Part shown: one piece after another, positions 43,539 to 52,123 of the stretch
Layout of the letters: every line of letters starts with the position of its first letter
Position numbering within the stretch: position 1 is the first letter of the stretch
NCBI RefSeq assembly: GCF_018282095.1
Contig: NZ_CP074126.1
Location: 3,018,341-3,082,340 of the forward strand
Direction: 5' to 3'
Source of the DNA: Pseudovibrio brasiliensis
GTDB lineage: Bacteria; Pseudomonadota; Alphaproteobacteria; Rhizobiales; Stappiaceae
DNA length: 64,000 nucleotides
Program-made: the position numbers and the translations under genes
The notes under the pieces: generated by a model
What the model saw: the letters and a program-made list of their open reading frames with translations, nothing else
The model's database searches: none
Told to the model about the DNA's origin: nothing

Positions 43539-44849
43539 ATGAGTGATCTGTTTTCCGCCAATGGGATGGATCAACTGGAAGACAGGCCGCTTGCTGACCG
43601 CATGCGGCCTCGTGTTCTGGAGGATGTTGTCGGGCAAGGCCACCTTTTAGGTGAAGATGGTATTTTAAGCCGTATGCTGCGTTCCGGCTCTCTTGGGTCT
43701 CTCATCTTCTGGGGCCCTCCGGGGACTGGTAAGACCACCGTGGCCCGATTGCTTGCCGATGCAACGGATCTGGAGTTTGAACAGATCTCTGCGATCTTTT
43801 CCGGTGTTGCGGATCTGAAGAAATGCTTTGAACGCGCCAAAGGGCGACGGATTTCGGGTAAGCGGACTTTGCTGTTTGTGGATGAGATCCATCGCTTCAA
43901 CCGTGCGCAGTTGGATAGCTTTTTGCCTGTGATGGAAGATGGCACTATCACACTGGTTGGGGCGACAACCGAGAACCCTAGCTTTGAGCTGAACGCAGCG
44001 TTGCTGTCACGCTCTCATGTACTCACTTTTCACTCTCTTGATGAAGATGCGCTGATTGACTTGCTCAAGCGGGCTGAAGAGGAGATGGGGCGTGAGTTGC
44101 CTCTGGACGAGGAAGCGCGTCTTTCACTTGTTCGTATGGCCGATGGTGATGGTCGTTCTGCGCTGACATTGTCCGAAGATGTCTGGCGGACGGCTGGTGA
44201 GGATGAGGTGTTTGATACTGAGCGCCTTGCCGAAGTTGTTCAGCGCCGGGCGCCGATTTACGACAAGACCAAGGATGGCCACTACAATCTCATCTCAGCG
44301 CTACACAAATCCATTCGTGGGTCTGATCCAGATGCCGCGCTTTATTGGATGTGCCGCATGCTGGAGGGCGGGGAAGATCCGCTTTACATCATTCGCCGCT
44401 TGACGGTGATGGCCTCTGAAGACATTGGCATGGCTGATCCGAATGCGTTGGTGCAGGTGAATGCGGCACGTCATGCTTATCAGCTGGTTGGCTCTCCAGA
44501 AGGCGAGTATGCGCTTGCGCAGGCTGCGGTTTATCTGGCGACGGCTCCAAAATCCAATGCGTCTTATCTGGCCTATAAAGCTGCGCGTATGGATGCGCGG
44601 GAGCATGGATCTCTGGTGCCGCCAAAGCATATTCTCAATGCGCCAACGACCATGATGAAGAAGATGGGATACGGTGCGAGCTACCGGTATGACCATGATG
44701 AGCCAGATGCGTTCTCTGGTCAGGACTATTTCCCCGAGAAGATGGGCCGGCAGAAGTACTATGAGCCGAATGCTCGCGGGTTTGAGCGCGATATTCAAAA
44801 GCGCTTGAGCTATTGGGATCGATTGAGAAAAGAACGCGGCAACCAGTAA
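43539..44849 (+). CDS. rarA: Replication-associated recombination protein A (AAA+ ATPase)
   Basis: RarA/MgsA (WRNIP1 family) acts at stalled replication forks and interacts with SSB and the clamp. The 436-residue protein has Walker A GPPGTGKTT (59-67), Walker B with DEIHRFN (115-121), the sensor-type VGATTENPSFELN segment and a C-terminal tetramerisation domain containing ALYWMCRMLEGGEDP and MASEDIGMADP. Length and motifs match the family. Part of the degP-rarA run conserved in alphaproteobacteria. Confidence 0.96.
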   Translation: MSDLFSANGMDQLEDRPLADRMRPRVLEDVVGQGHLLGEDGILSRMLRSGSLGSLIFWGPPGTGKTTVARLLADATDLEFEQISAIFSGVADLKKCFERAKGRRISGKRTLLFVDEIHRFNRAQLDSFLPVMEDGTITLVGATTENPSFELNAALLSRSHVLTFHSLDEDALIDLLKRAEEEMGRELPLDEEARLSLVRMADGDGRSALTLSEDVWRTAGEDEVFDTERLAEVVQRRAPIYDKTKDGHYNLISALHKSIRGSDPDAALYWMCRMLEGGEDPLYIIRRLTVMASEDIGMADPNALVQVNAARHAYQLVGSPEGEYALAQAAVYLATAPKSNASYLAYKAARMDAREHGSLVPPKHILNAPTTMMKKMGYGASYRYDHDEPDAFSGQDYFPEKMGRQKYYEPNARGFERDIQKRLSYWDRLRKERGNQ

Positions 44850-44965
44850 GGCTGGCCACTTGTTTTAGCGAGGGCCAAAAGCACTTTGCAGGCAAACACA
44901 TAAACTACACGTAACTTTGTTTGGGTTTCCCGTTTGCAATCGGGCATCCTTCTTCGCACACTGAC

Positions 44966-47386
44966 ATGAAAGAGAATCTGGTGTGCGGAATGAGGCAGCT
45001 TGAACTGAGACTTGGACTGGTGCTGTATGGCGGGGTTTCGCTTGCCATTTATATGCACGGCGTTACTCGTGAATTGCTCAATCTGCAACGTGCCTCCCAT
45101 GCTTTGCACCAGTTCCGTCGCGACCGTGAGCGCGGTGTGGAGAGCGACGTTGAGCTGGAAGGATCAGCGAAATCCTACTTTGATCTTCTGGAGAGCTTTG
45201 GTCCGCAGTTGGATCTGCGGGTTGTGATAGATGCCATCTCGGGCGCTTCCGCTGGCGGTGTCAATGCGATCATGCTGGCGCGGGCGCTGGCGCATGATCT
45301 TCCGCTTAAACACCACAGTGATTTGTGGCTGTCGCTTGCTGATGTGGACAAGCTGGCCAATGAAACCTCCGGGGTGAGCAAGCATGCCAAGCGTGTGCTT
45401 GCGCCTATTCTGGATAAGCTGCTGGTGTTTCTCGGTACCGATGTTCCGCACAACAAAGAGACACGCACCAAGCTGCGGGATTTCATCAGCTCCCGCTGGT
45501 TTACACCTCCGTTTTCAGGGGAGCGGTACTCCGGTTGGCTGGTGGATGCCTGCCGAGCCATGGATGAGTATGACCGTGGGGAGACGTTGATCCCTTATGG
45601 TCAGCGATTGGAGCTGTTTGTCACACTGACGGACTTTCATGGTGTGCTGCGCCGGATTGCGTTGCATGATCCTGATTTCATTGAGGAATTGGATCACCGC
45701 CGAATTGTGAACTTCAATGCCATCCATCGCGTGTCCAGCGGTTTGCATAGCCAGATGAGTGCGGAGTTCATTCCTGATCTGGTGTTTGCTGCGCGGGCCA
45801 CCTCCAGCTTTCCCGGTGCTTTCCCGCCCATGAGCGCAGCGGAGATGGATGGAGTGCTGGAGCGTCAGGGGCTGGAATGGAGTGGGCGCGAAGCATTCAT
45901 GACGAATGTGCTTCATGCCAATTGTGATGCCGAAGGAGAGCGGATCTTTATTGACGGCTCTTTGGTGATGAACAAGCCTTTCGAGCCGCTTATTGAATCC
46001 ATTGCGCAGCGACCGGCTGCCCGTGAGGTGGTGCGCCGATTGCTTTATCTGGATCCGTTGCCTTTCTCACATCGCGATGTGCCTACTGATCCTGAACCAC
46101 CGGGGTTCTTCAAGAGTATCTTTGCTTCTCTTGCTCACATTCCGCGCAATGAGCCAATTGGTGATGAACTGCAGGAGATTGAGCAGATCAACATGAAGGT
46201 GCGGCGCATTCAGGAAGTGGCTGATGCAGCTCTGCCTATGGTGCGCCGTGAAGTGCAGAGGCTGCTTGAAAAGCATGGCAGCTTGCCTGAAACAGAAGGC
46301 GATTTTTCTGTTGTGCGGCAAGGGGCTGAGCTGAGTGCGATGGAGCAGTCTGGCTTTGCCAATGCCGGATATTTGCAACTGCGACTGGGGCATCTGGCGC
46401 ATCGTGTTGTTTCTTTGATCTCCAACCTTTCTGGAGCGCAGCAGGAAGGCTGTATTGAGAAAGGGGCGGAGGTCGTTCAGTGGTCCTGGGAGAGTGTGGA
46501 AGAGGTTGTGGTGAATGCGTTGACCTTTTCCAAGGAAGAAGAAGGGGAGGCGCAGAGGGATCAGGCTAAGATCCTCAATGAATTGAAGAGCCTTGATGTT
46601 GACTATCGCATCCGGCAGCTACGCTTCCTGATCGAGCAGATCAACAAATTCTATCATCATGAAGAGATTGCCGGATCTGTTGAGTTCGCCCGCCATCTGG
46701 ATGTGTTTAAACGCGAGCTGTATGGGCAGATTGCCAACTTACGAAACCGGTGGTCAGAGGAGTTTTATGGCACCGAGACCATTCATCTGGCCACACTGCT
46801 CAAAGAGCCGTCTCCGCAGTTGGAGACTGTGCGCAAGGTGCTTGGTGTGCTCAGTCTGCGGATGGGGCTCTCTGATCTGGATAAACTGGCAGATTCCATT
46901 GTGTTTGAAGGTGTTGGCAAACTGGGGGATCTGAAAGCTGCGCAAGGAATCTTGGAAGGGTATATCGGTTTTCCATTCTTCGACACCAGCATGTTCCCGG
47001 TTCAGCAGGCGCTCGATGCGTTTGAGCTGCGGAAGATTGAAGTGGGACGGATCAGCCCTAAGGATGCGCAGTTGCTGAGCCCGGGCGGTGTTGATTTGAA
47101 AGGGGCGCAGCTGCAGATGTTTGGTGCGTTCTTCAATCGAGGATGGCGTGAGCATGATTATCTGTGGGGCCGACTGAACGCAGCTGAGCGTCTGGTGCGG
47201 TTGCTGCGTGATGTTTATCAGCAGTGCCACGGTTCAGCCCGTCCCATAGCGCCGGGGGATGATATGAACCTGAGGGCAATCTTCCTTGATATTCTTGAGG
47301 AGGAAGAGGGGCATCTGGAGGATCATGCGGAACTGGTGCAAGCGTGCCGTGATAAGGTTGATGAGGTCTTCTCTAAGGGATGTTAG
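44966..47386 (+). CDS. Large patatin-like phospholipase
   Basis: A probable cytosolic or membrane-associated lipid acyl hydrolase of the patatin-related family with a long C-terminal region. The 806-residue form has an oxyanion-hole segment LVLYGGVSLAIYMHGV (about 18-33), the nucleophile elbow GASAG with Ser95, and the dyad Asp in FIDGSLVMNKPF (near residue 328). The remaining 400 residues are mostly helical and Glu-rich, without other motifs known to me. The start is uncertain: ATG 44966 and ATG 44990 both lack a strong ribosome-binding site, and a TTG at 44921 is open. It sits between rarA and crcB in the same direction and interrupts the order seen in related genomes. Substrate unknown. 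Confidence 0.85.
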   Translation: MKENLVCGMRQLELRLGLVLYGGVSLAIYMHGVTRELLNLQRASHALHQFRRDRERGVESDVELEGSAKSYFDLLESFGPQLDLRVVIDAISGASAGGVNAIMLARALAHDLPLKHHSDLWLSLADVDKLANETSGVSKHAKRVLAPILDKLLVFLGTDVPHNKETRTKLRDFISSRWFTPPFSGERYSGWLVDACRAMDEYDRGETLIPYGQRLELFVTLTDFHGVLRRIALHDPDFIEELDHRRIVNFNAIHRVSSGLHSQMSAEFIPDLVFAARATSSFPGAFPPMSAAEMDGVLERQGLEWSGREAFMTNVLHANCDAEGERIFIDGSLVMNKPFEPLIESIAQRPAAREVVRRLLYLDPLPFSHRDVPTDPEPPGFFKSIFASLAHIPRNEPIGDELQEIEQINMKVRRIQEVADAALPMVRREVQRLLEKHGSLPETEGDFSVVRQGAELSAMEQSGFANAGYLQLRLGHLAHRVVSLISNLSGAQQEGCIEKGAEVVQWSWESVEEVVVNALTFSKEEEGEAQRDQAKILNELKSLDVDYRIRQLRFLIEQINKFYHHEEIAGSVEFARHLDVFKRELYGQIANLRNRWSEEFYGTETIHLATLLKEPSPQLETVRKVLGVLSLRMGLSDLDKLADSIVFEGVGKLGDLKAAQGILEGYIGFPFFDTSMFPVQQALDAFELRKIEVGRISPKDAQLLSPGGVDLKGAQLQMFGAFFNRGWREHDYLWGRLNAAERLVRLLRDVYQQCHGSARPIAPGDDMNLRAIFLDILEEEEGHLEDHAELVQACRDKVDEVFSKGC

Positions 47387-47439
47387 CTACACAGCACTTT
47401 GTACAAGACACACTCACCAAAATCCGATAGGGAAGGGGC

Positions 47440-47820
47440 ATGAAAAATCTCATCCTGATTGCACTTGGCGGCGGGGCAGGAGCGGTTTGTCGGCATCTGG
47501 TTTCAATGGCCGGCCTACGTCTTCTGGGGCCTTCTTTTCCTTGGGGCACTGTCACCGTAAATATTCTTGGTTCTTTGCTGATGGGGATCTTTGTTGAGGT
47601 TCTCGCACAGCGTCTGAATGCTTCTTCTGAACTGCGTTATCTGATTGCCACAGGCTTCCTTGGTGGCTTCACCACTTTCTCAACGTTCTCGCTGGATGTG
47701 GCCGTGTTGTGGGAGCGGGGAGAGCCGATTGCGACGGTTGCTTATGTGCTGGTTTCGATGATCCTGTCTGTCTCAGCCTTGTTTGCTGGTCTTTACATCA
47801 CGCGACAGGTTCTCGCCTGA
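47440..47820 (+). CDS. crcB: Fluoride ion channel CrcB/Fluc
   Basis: Fluc channels export fluoride as dual-topology dimers. The 126-residue protein has four hydrophobic spans and the signatures GGGAGAVCRHLVS (N-terminal), WGTVTVNILGSLLMG with the conserved Asn, and TGFLGGFTTFSTFSLD with the Phe-box phenylalanines and the central sodium-site Gly/Thr region. AAGGGG precedes the ATG. I see no fluoride riboswitch in the 53-bp spacer upstream. Confidence 0.96.
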   Translation: MKNLILIALGGGAGAVCRHLVSMAGLRLLGPSFPWGTVTVNILGSLLMGIFVEVLAQRLNASSELRYLIATGFLGGFTTFSTFSLDVAVLWERGEPIATVAYVLVSMILSVSALFAGLYITRQVLA

Positions 47821-48002
47821 TTTAGCAAGTTAGCAGCAAAAACTCATAGAAACTTGATGGTTTTTCGTTTTTGACGCGCTGAATCCGCGTGAAAGGCTTG
47901 CATGTTTGGGCGGCACCTGCCAAATGAGCGCCAACAGATTTAATAGGAACGGCTGGCGCATCCTTCGTGCTGCCGCCGCGATAAAGGTCAGGACCTTCAC
48001 TC

Positions 48003-49052
48003 ATGAGTGGCTCCCAGAAAAAAGCAGCGCCTCAGAACAAGGGTGGCAGCCCCGTCAAGATTGAGATGCGCCGCGTTGATGAAGACGACGCAGGCATCCG
48101 TCTGGACCGCTGGTTCAAAGAAAATTTCCCTGAGCTTGGCTTTGGCCGTTTGCAGAAATTGCTGCGGACAAAACAGGTTCGTGTTGATGGCAAACGTGCT
48201 GAAGCTTCCACTCGTTTGGAAGCTGGGCAGGAAATCCGCATTCCACCGCTTGGTGTTGAGCTTGCTGCGGATGACCGCAAAAACGCAAAGCCGCGTGCCC
48301 GTAAGCTGGTTGACAGTGATCGTGAAGCCATTGAGCAGATGATGCTCTTTGAAGATTCTCACGTCATGGTGCTGAACAAGCCTGCTGGCCTTGCCGTACA
48401 GGGTGGTTCTGGCCTTAAGCGTCACGTGGATGGCATGCTGGACGCCTTCACCAATCAGAAGGGTGACAAGCCGCGTCTTGTGCACCGTCTGGACCGTGAA
48501 ACCTCCGGTATTCTGCTAGTTGCGAAAACCCGCCGTGCAGCGCAGGAGTTGACGAAAGCGTTCCGTCATCGCAACACACGCAAGATCTACTGGGCGATGG
48601 TTGCTGGTGTGCCGAAGCCGCGTCAGGGCCGTATCTCGACTTATCTGGCTCGTGATGAGGGTGAAGAGCGTATGCGCGTTGCTCGTCATGGTGATGATGA
48701 GGCGCAGCACGCAGTCAGCTTGTACAACGTTGTTGAGCAGTCAGGCCAGAAGCTTGCATGGGTGACCCTGAAGCCTGTTACAGGTCGTACGCACCAGCTG
48801 CGCGCACATTCTGCTCATATTGGTCATCCGATCATTGGTGATCCAAAGTACTTCAACATTCAGAACTGGGAACTGCCGGGCGGCATTCAGAACAAGCTGC
48901 ACTTGCTGGCACGCCGGATTGTTATTCCGCATCCGTCAGGCAATGGTGTGATTGATGTTTCTGCGCCTCTGCCACCGCATATGCAGCAGACCTGGAACTT
49001 GCTTGGTATGGATGTGAAGGACTATGATCCTGAAGTGAATGAACCAGAATAA
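48003..49052 (+). CDS. rluC: 23S rRNA pseudouridine synthase, RluC/RluD type
   Basis: Isomerises uridines in 23S rRNA. The 349-residue protein has an N-terminal S4 RNA-binding domain (about 32-90, GIRLDRWFKENFPELGFGRL), then the RluA-family catalytic domain with HRLDRETSG where Asp164 is the nucleophile, and the C-terminal KPVTGRTHQLRAH. The short acidic tail is not conserved. RluC (positions 955/2504/2580) is more likely than RluD from the gene order before the HAD-ATP12 pair. The three genes are co-directional and closely spaced. Confidence 0.92.
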   Translation: MSGSQKKAAPQNKGGSPVKIEMRRVDEDDAGIRLDRWFKENFPELGFGRLQKLLRTKQVRVDGKRAEASTRLEAGQEIRIPPLGVELAADDRKNAKPRARKLVDSDREAIEQMMLFEDSHVMVLNKPAGLAVQGGSGLKRHVDGMLDAFTNQKGDKPRLVHRLDRETSGILLVAKTRRAAQELTKAFRHRNTRKIYWAMVAGVPKPRQGRISTYLARDEGEERMRVARHGDDEAQHAVSLYNVVEQSGQKLAWVTLKPVTGRTHQLRAHSAHIGHPIIGDPKYFNIQNWELPGGIQNKLHLLARRIVIPHPSGNGVIDVSAPLPPHMQQTWNLLGMDVKDYDPEVNEPE

Positions 49053-49080
49053 GCAATAGCAAAATAACGGGCTGATCTTC

Positions 49081-49761
49081 ATGTATCTCATTGTGTTTGA
49101 CTGCGACGGCACGCTCGCGGATAGCCAGGACAATATCATGATTGGTTTTACCGCAGCATATCGCTCCGTCGATCTGCCGCTGCCATCGCGTGATGAGATT
49201 CTTGAAACGGTTGGTCTGACGCTGCATGTTGCCTTTGAAAAGCTGTTGGGCCGGAAAGATCCTGAGCTGATCGATAGAATGGTCAAAGGGTACCAGCAAG
49301 TTGTTTGGGAAATGCGCTCCAAGGGGCGGGATTATGATCCGCTCTATGAGGGGGCAATTGAGGCTTTGAAAGAGTTGGAAGGCCGGGAAGACGTGCTTCT
49401 TGGAATCGCGACTGGCAAGCACTCCCGCGGAATGAAGCATCTGATCAGTTTGCATGAGCTGGAAGGTGTCTTCACCACAATGCAGACCGCGGATGTTGCA
49501 CCGTCTAAGCCAAACCCAGGCATGATTTTTCAGGCGATGAGCGAAACCGGCGTCGATCTTGAGAACACGATTATGATTGGTGATACGACCTTTGATATGC
49601 AGATGGCCCGCAATGCAGGCGTTAAATCTGTTGGGGTCACATGGGGTTATCACAGTGCTGACGATGTGAAGAGCGCTGGTGCCACCTATGTCATTGATCA
49701 CTTTAAGGAACTCATTCCGGTGCTGAGCGAGCACTTCAAGTGGAATAAGGAAATCGCATAA
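49081..49761 (+). CDS. HAD-family phosphatase (phosphoglycolate phosphatase-like)
   Basis: A soluble magnesium-dependent phosphohydrolase of subfamily IA. The 226-residue protein has motif I FDCDGTLAD with nucleophile Asp7 and acid/base Asp9, a helical cap (about 20-85), motif II IATGKHSRG, the Lys of SKPNPGMIF, and motif IV IMIGDTTFDMQMA. Substrate cannot be read from sequence. Its TAA overlaps the start of the ATP12 gene (TAATG). The same phosphatase-ATP12 pairing occurs in other alphaproteobacteria. Confidence 0.9.
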   Translation: MYLIVFDCDGTLADSQDNIMIGFTAAYRSVDLPLPSRDEILETVGLTLHVAFEKLLGRKDPELIDRMVKGYQQVVWEMRSKGRDYDPLYEGAIEALKELEGREDVLLGIATGKHSRGMKHLISLHELEGVFTTMQTADVAPSKPNPGMIFQAMSETGVDLENTIMIGDTTFDMQMARNAGVKSVGVTWGYHSADDVKSAGATYVIDHFKELIPVLSEHFKWNKEIA

Positions 49762-50555
49762 TGCGTGACATTTTTGAGCAGATTGCAGATGACATTGCAA
49801 AAGGGCCTGTTGATGCTGTTCAGGCTGCACGTGAGCACACGAAACGAAACCTGCCAAAGCGGTTTTATGAGCGTGTCAGCGTTGAGCTGAAGGATGATGC
49901 CTTTGCTGTTCTGCTGGATGGCCGTTCCATCAAAACACCGGGCCGTAATGCTCTGGTGTTCAAAGATGAAGTGATTGCAGAAGGTGTGGCTGCTGAATGG
50001 GAGCTGCAAGAAGAAGAGATTGATCCGGGCACAATGCCGCTTACACGCATTGCCCATTCCGCGATTGATGCCGTTGAAGAGAAATTCGCCGACGTCGCTG
50101 ATGAGATCACTCGCTACGCGGGGAATGATCATCTCTGTTACCGTGCTGACTCTCCTGCTGAACTTGTCGGTCGTCAGACTGCGCAGTGGGATCCTGTTTT
50201 GGGCTGGGCAGAGAAATTGCTTGGTGGTCGCTTCAAGTTGGTTGAAGGGATTATGCATGTTGCTCAGGATGAAGCTGTAACGGCAGCTTATCGTGCTGAG
50301 CTGGACAAGTATGACGCGCTGCAATTGGCTGCGATCCATACGGTGACGTCTATTTGTGGCTCTGCTCTTCTGGCATTGGCTCTGGCCGAAAAAGAGTTTG
50401 ATGCAGATGCTGTCTGGTCAGCTGCTCACGTTGATGAAGATTGGAACATCGAGCAGTGGGGACAGGACGAAGAAGCTGCCCGTATCCGTCGTTTCAAGAA
50501 TGATGAGTTCAATGCTGCTGCTCTTATTCTGGTGGGAGCGCCAGAAGAAAGCTAA
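49761..50555 (+). CDS. F1-ATPase assembly chaperone, ATP12 family
   Basis: ATP12 protects the F1 alpha subunit during assembly of ATP synthase; the family occurs in mitochondria and alphaproteobacteria. The 264-residue protein has the N-terminal RFYERVSVELKDDAFAVLLD segment, GRSIKTPGRNALV, AAEWELQEEEIDPGTMPLTR (typical W-x-x-Q/E-x-x-I-x-P-x-x-MP-x-T) and a helical C-terminal domain with RIRRFKNDEF. It is coupled to the HAD gene. A strong terminator ends the unit. Confidence 0.94.
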   Translation: MRDIFEQIADDIAKGPVDAVQAAREHTKRNLPKRFYERVSVELKDDAFAVLLDGRSIKTPGRNALVFKDEVIAEGVAAEWELQEEEIDPGTMPLTRIAHSAIDAVEEKFADVADEITRYAGNDHLCYRADSPAELVGRQTAQWDPVLGWAEKLLGGRFKLVEGIMHVAQDEAVTAAYRAELDKYDALQLAAIHTVTSICGSALLALALAEKEFDADAVWSAAHVDEDWNIEQWGQDEEAARIRRFKNDEFNAAALILVGAPEES

Positions 50556-50582
50556 GGCGTCTCTGATTGAGATTTGAACTTT

Positions 50583-50611
50583 AAAAGCGCAGTCAGTGGC
50601 TGCGCTTTTTT
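50583..50611 (+). terminator. Intrinsic terminator after the ATP12 gene
   Basis: AAAAGCGCAG (50583-50592), loop TCAGTGG, CTGCGC, then TTTTTT. Confidence 0.92.
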
Positions 50612-50799
50612 GTTGGGCGGCTCCTGCATATCGTAGAAAGAAATCAATAGTTTGTAGTATGTGGGTAATGGGATTTTATTTGCCGTGTTACTGTCGAATC
50701 TGTTCAACTGTGTGCTGCAGCCATCCGGCATAAGAATAGTGTTTAAAACGACACATCGCCAAACACGGTCATAATCACAAAAACTGAGGAATTCCGCCG

Positions 50800-51285
50800 A
50801 TGAAACATAATGAGAAAGTTATTGAGCGGCTTAACGAGGCTCTGAAGCTTGAGCTTGGTGCCGTCAATCAGTACTGGCTGCATTACCGCCTGCTGGATGA
50901 CTGGGGCTTTGGCAAACTGGCGCAGAAAGAGCGTGAAGAATCCATTGAAGAGATGGAACATGCGGACAAGCTGATTGAACGCATCCTCTTCCTTGGCGGC
51001 CACCCAAACATGCAGACTGTTGGCGCGCTTAAGATCGGCACAAACCTGAAAGAGGTTCTGGAAGCTGATCTGGCTGGTGAACATGAGGCGCGTGAATCTT
51101 ACAAGAAGAGCCGCGAGATCTGTGATGCCGAAGGTGACTATGTTTCCATGAAGCTTTTTGATGATCTGCTGGCAGATGAAGAAGGGCATATCGACTTCCT
51201 TGAAACACAGCTTGAGCTTCTTGAGAAGATTGGTGAGCAGCACTACGGTGCGCTGAATGCCAACTCGGCTGATGCGAGCGAGTAA
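50800..51285 (+). CDS. bfr: Bacterioferritin 1 (haem-binding type)
   Basis: Stores iron as a 24-mer cage. The 161-residue four-helix-bundle protein has all ferroxidase ligands: Glu18, Glu51, His54, Glu94, Glu127 and His130, plus Tyr25 and Met52, the axial haem ligand that lies between two subunits. The start ATG is preceded by a weak GAGGAA. It has 161 residues like the copy at 52124, which it strongly resembles, including the conserved GAVNQYW and LADEEGH segments. No canonical iron box was recognised upstream. Confidence 0.97.
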   Translation: MKHNEKVIERLNEALKLELGAVNQYWLHYRLLDDWGFGKLAQKEREESIEEMEHADKLIERILFLGGHPNMQTVGALKIGTNLKEVLEADLAGEHEARESYKKSREICDAEGDYVSMKLFDDLLADEEGHIDFLETQLELLEKIGEQHYGALNANSADASE

Positions 51286-51311
51286 TTGCGCTAACTGATT
51301 GTTTTGATTTG

Positions 51312-51341
51312 AAAGAGCTGCCTATTGGGTGGCTCTTTTTT
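51312..51341 (+). terminator. Intrinsic terminator after bfr 1
   Basis: AAAGAGC and GCTCTTT flank TGCCTATTGGGTG, followed by TTTT. The stem is 7 bp and the T-run is good. Confidence 0.75.
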
Positions 51342-51377
51342 GTTGGGTTAAAGTTGTTTGTTCCCGGCTAGAGTGTG

Positions 51378-51407
51378 TGCCATTTGATTGGATTCAATCA
51401 AATGGCA
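51378..51407. repeat. 30-bp near-perfect palindrome
   Basis: TGCCATTTGATTG (51378-51390) and CAATCAAATGGCA (51395-51407) form a 13-bp perfect inverted repeat around GATT. The centre reads GATTC, a CcrM-type GANTC methylation site. It has no T-run, so it is either an operator for a dimeric regulator or the 5' hairpin of the structured region that follows. Confidence 0.8.
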
Positions 51408-51464
51408 AGAGTTCGCAAAAAAACTTATCCCCCTTGCCGAAAACCTCCTTAAGCTTGTTCTCGT

Positions 51465-51835
51465 GCCCACGCATTCGGGCAGGAGTGGACCGTCCATTCC
51501 GTGGCGTGGGCGGGGTTGGGCTACCGGCATGAGGTAACGTATCGTGTCGGGAGGTCCGGTGAAGCGCCATACCCTATTGAGACCACAGTGGTAGTAGGGA
51601 GCTTGGGGTCGTTCCGGAGGGCGTCCGGTGGTGACAGGAAACTGTCAAAGGCATGGAAGTGCATCTGTGATGCGCAAACGTGCCTGTCGCGTCTGTTCGA
51701 GAGGGAGCCCGCGTGTTCATGATAAAAGGCCCGGGCGAGGCGAACAGCCAATGCCGAAGAAACATTTTTAACAAGTAGCGCAGGCAGAGCCTGTTCGCCT
51801 TGCTCCACCCGTTTTAGCGGGAACTCTAATTCTCC
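51465..51835. ncRNA. Candidate structured RNA between the two bacterioferritin genes
   Basis: This stretch is dense in complementary segments. GCCCACGC/GCGTGGGC (51465-51472 with 51504-51511) encloses GGAGTGGA/TCCATTCC (51482-51489 with 51493-51500). CCCTA/TAGGG pair at 51572-51576 and 51595-51599. TGACAG-GAAA-CTGTCA (51632-51647) is a 6-bp stem with a GNRA tetraloop. AGGCA/TGCCT (51649-51653 with 51681-51685) encloses GCATC/GATGC. GCCCG/CGGGC pair at 51707-51711 and 51732-51736. CGAACAG (51741-51747) can pair either with CTGTTCG (51693-51699) or, extended to ten bp, with CTGTTCGCCT (51791-51800). No protein frame in it is convincing. It does not match my memory of RNase P RNA, tmRNA, SRP RNA or 6S RNA. 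A group II intron domain I remnant is possible but no reverse transcriptase or domain V was found. The strand is not established. Confidence 0.45.
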
Positions 51836-52123
51836 AACACCGCCTGCTACCAGCGCGGTGCTATAGGTGCTTTAGAGTGTATTGCCGACAAGCGCCTCCA
51901 GTTTCCGATAGGAATACGCGTAACGCAAAAGTTTAGAGCTTGGTGCCTGAATTTAAATGAATGCGGCATGCTTTAGGCTTCATTAGGAACGATCGGGGAT
52001 TTGGGTTGGCGGTGTGCTGGGCTGAACTATGTTTATGGGGTCAATACTCGTTTGGGGGACGGTTCTGAACGAGTTGCATTTTCATCTGCATTCCCAAAGG
52101 AGCAGTGCGCGCACTGAGATCTC
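51836..52123 (+). other. Spacer before the second bacterioferritin gene
   Basis: No gene seen. The sequence contains ACACCGC/GCGGTGCT (about 51838-51863), a further short stem, and AAAGGAG about 28 bases before the ATG at 52124. No promoter or iron-responsive box could be assigned with confidence. Confidence 0.35.

Noticed and set aside
47387-47439. Fluoride riboswitch upstream of crcB
   Set aside because: The spacer is only 53 bp and lacks the conserved pseudoknot elements.
51501-51808. Short frames on both strands within the bfr spacer
   Set aside because: They overlap each other and the dense helices, lack ribosome-binding sites, and encode no recognisable protein.
51465-51835. RNase P RNA, tmRNA or complete group II intron
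   Set aside because: Conserved RNase P P4 motif, tRNA-like tmRNA ends and intron domain V (or a reverse transcriptase gene) were looked for by eye and not found. A remnant cannot be excluded without a covariance-model search.
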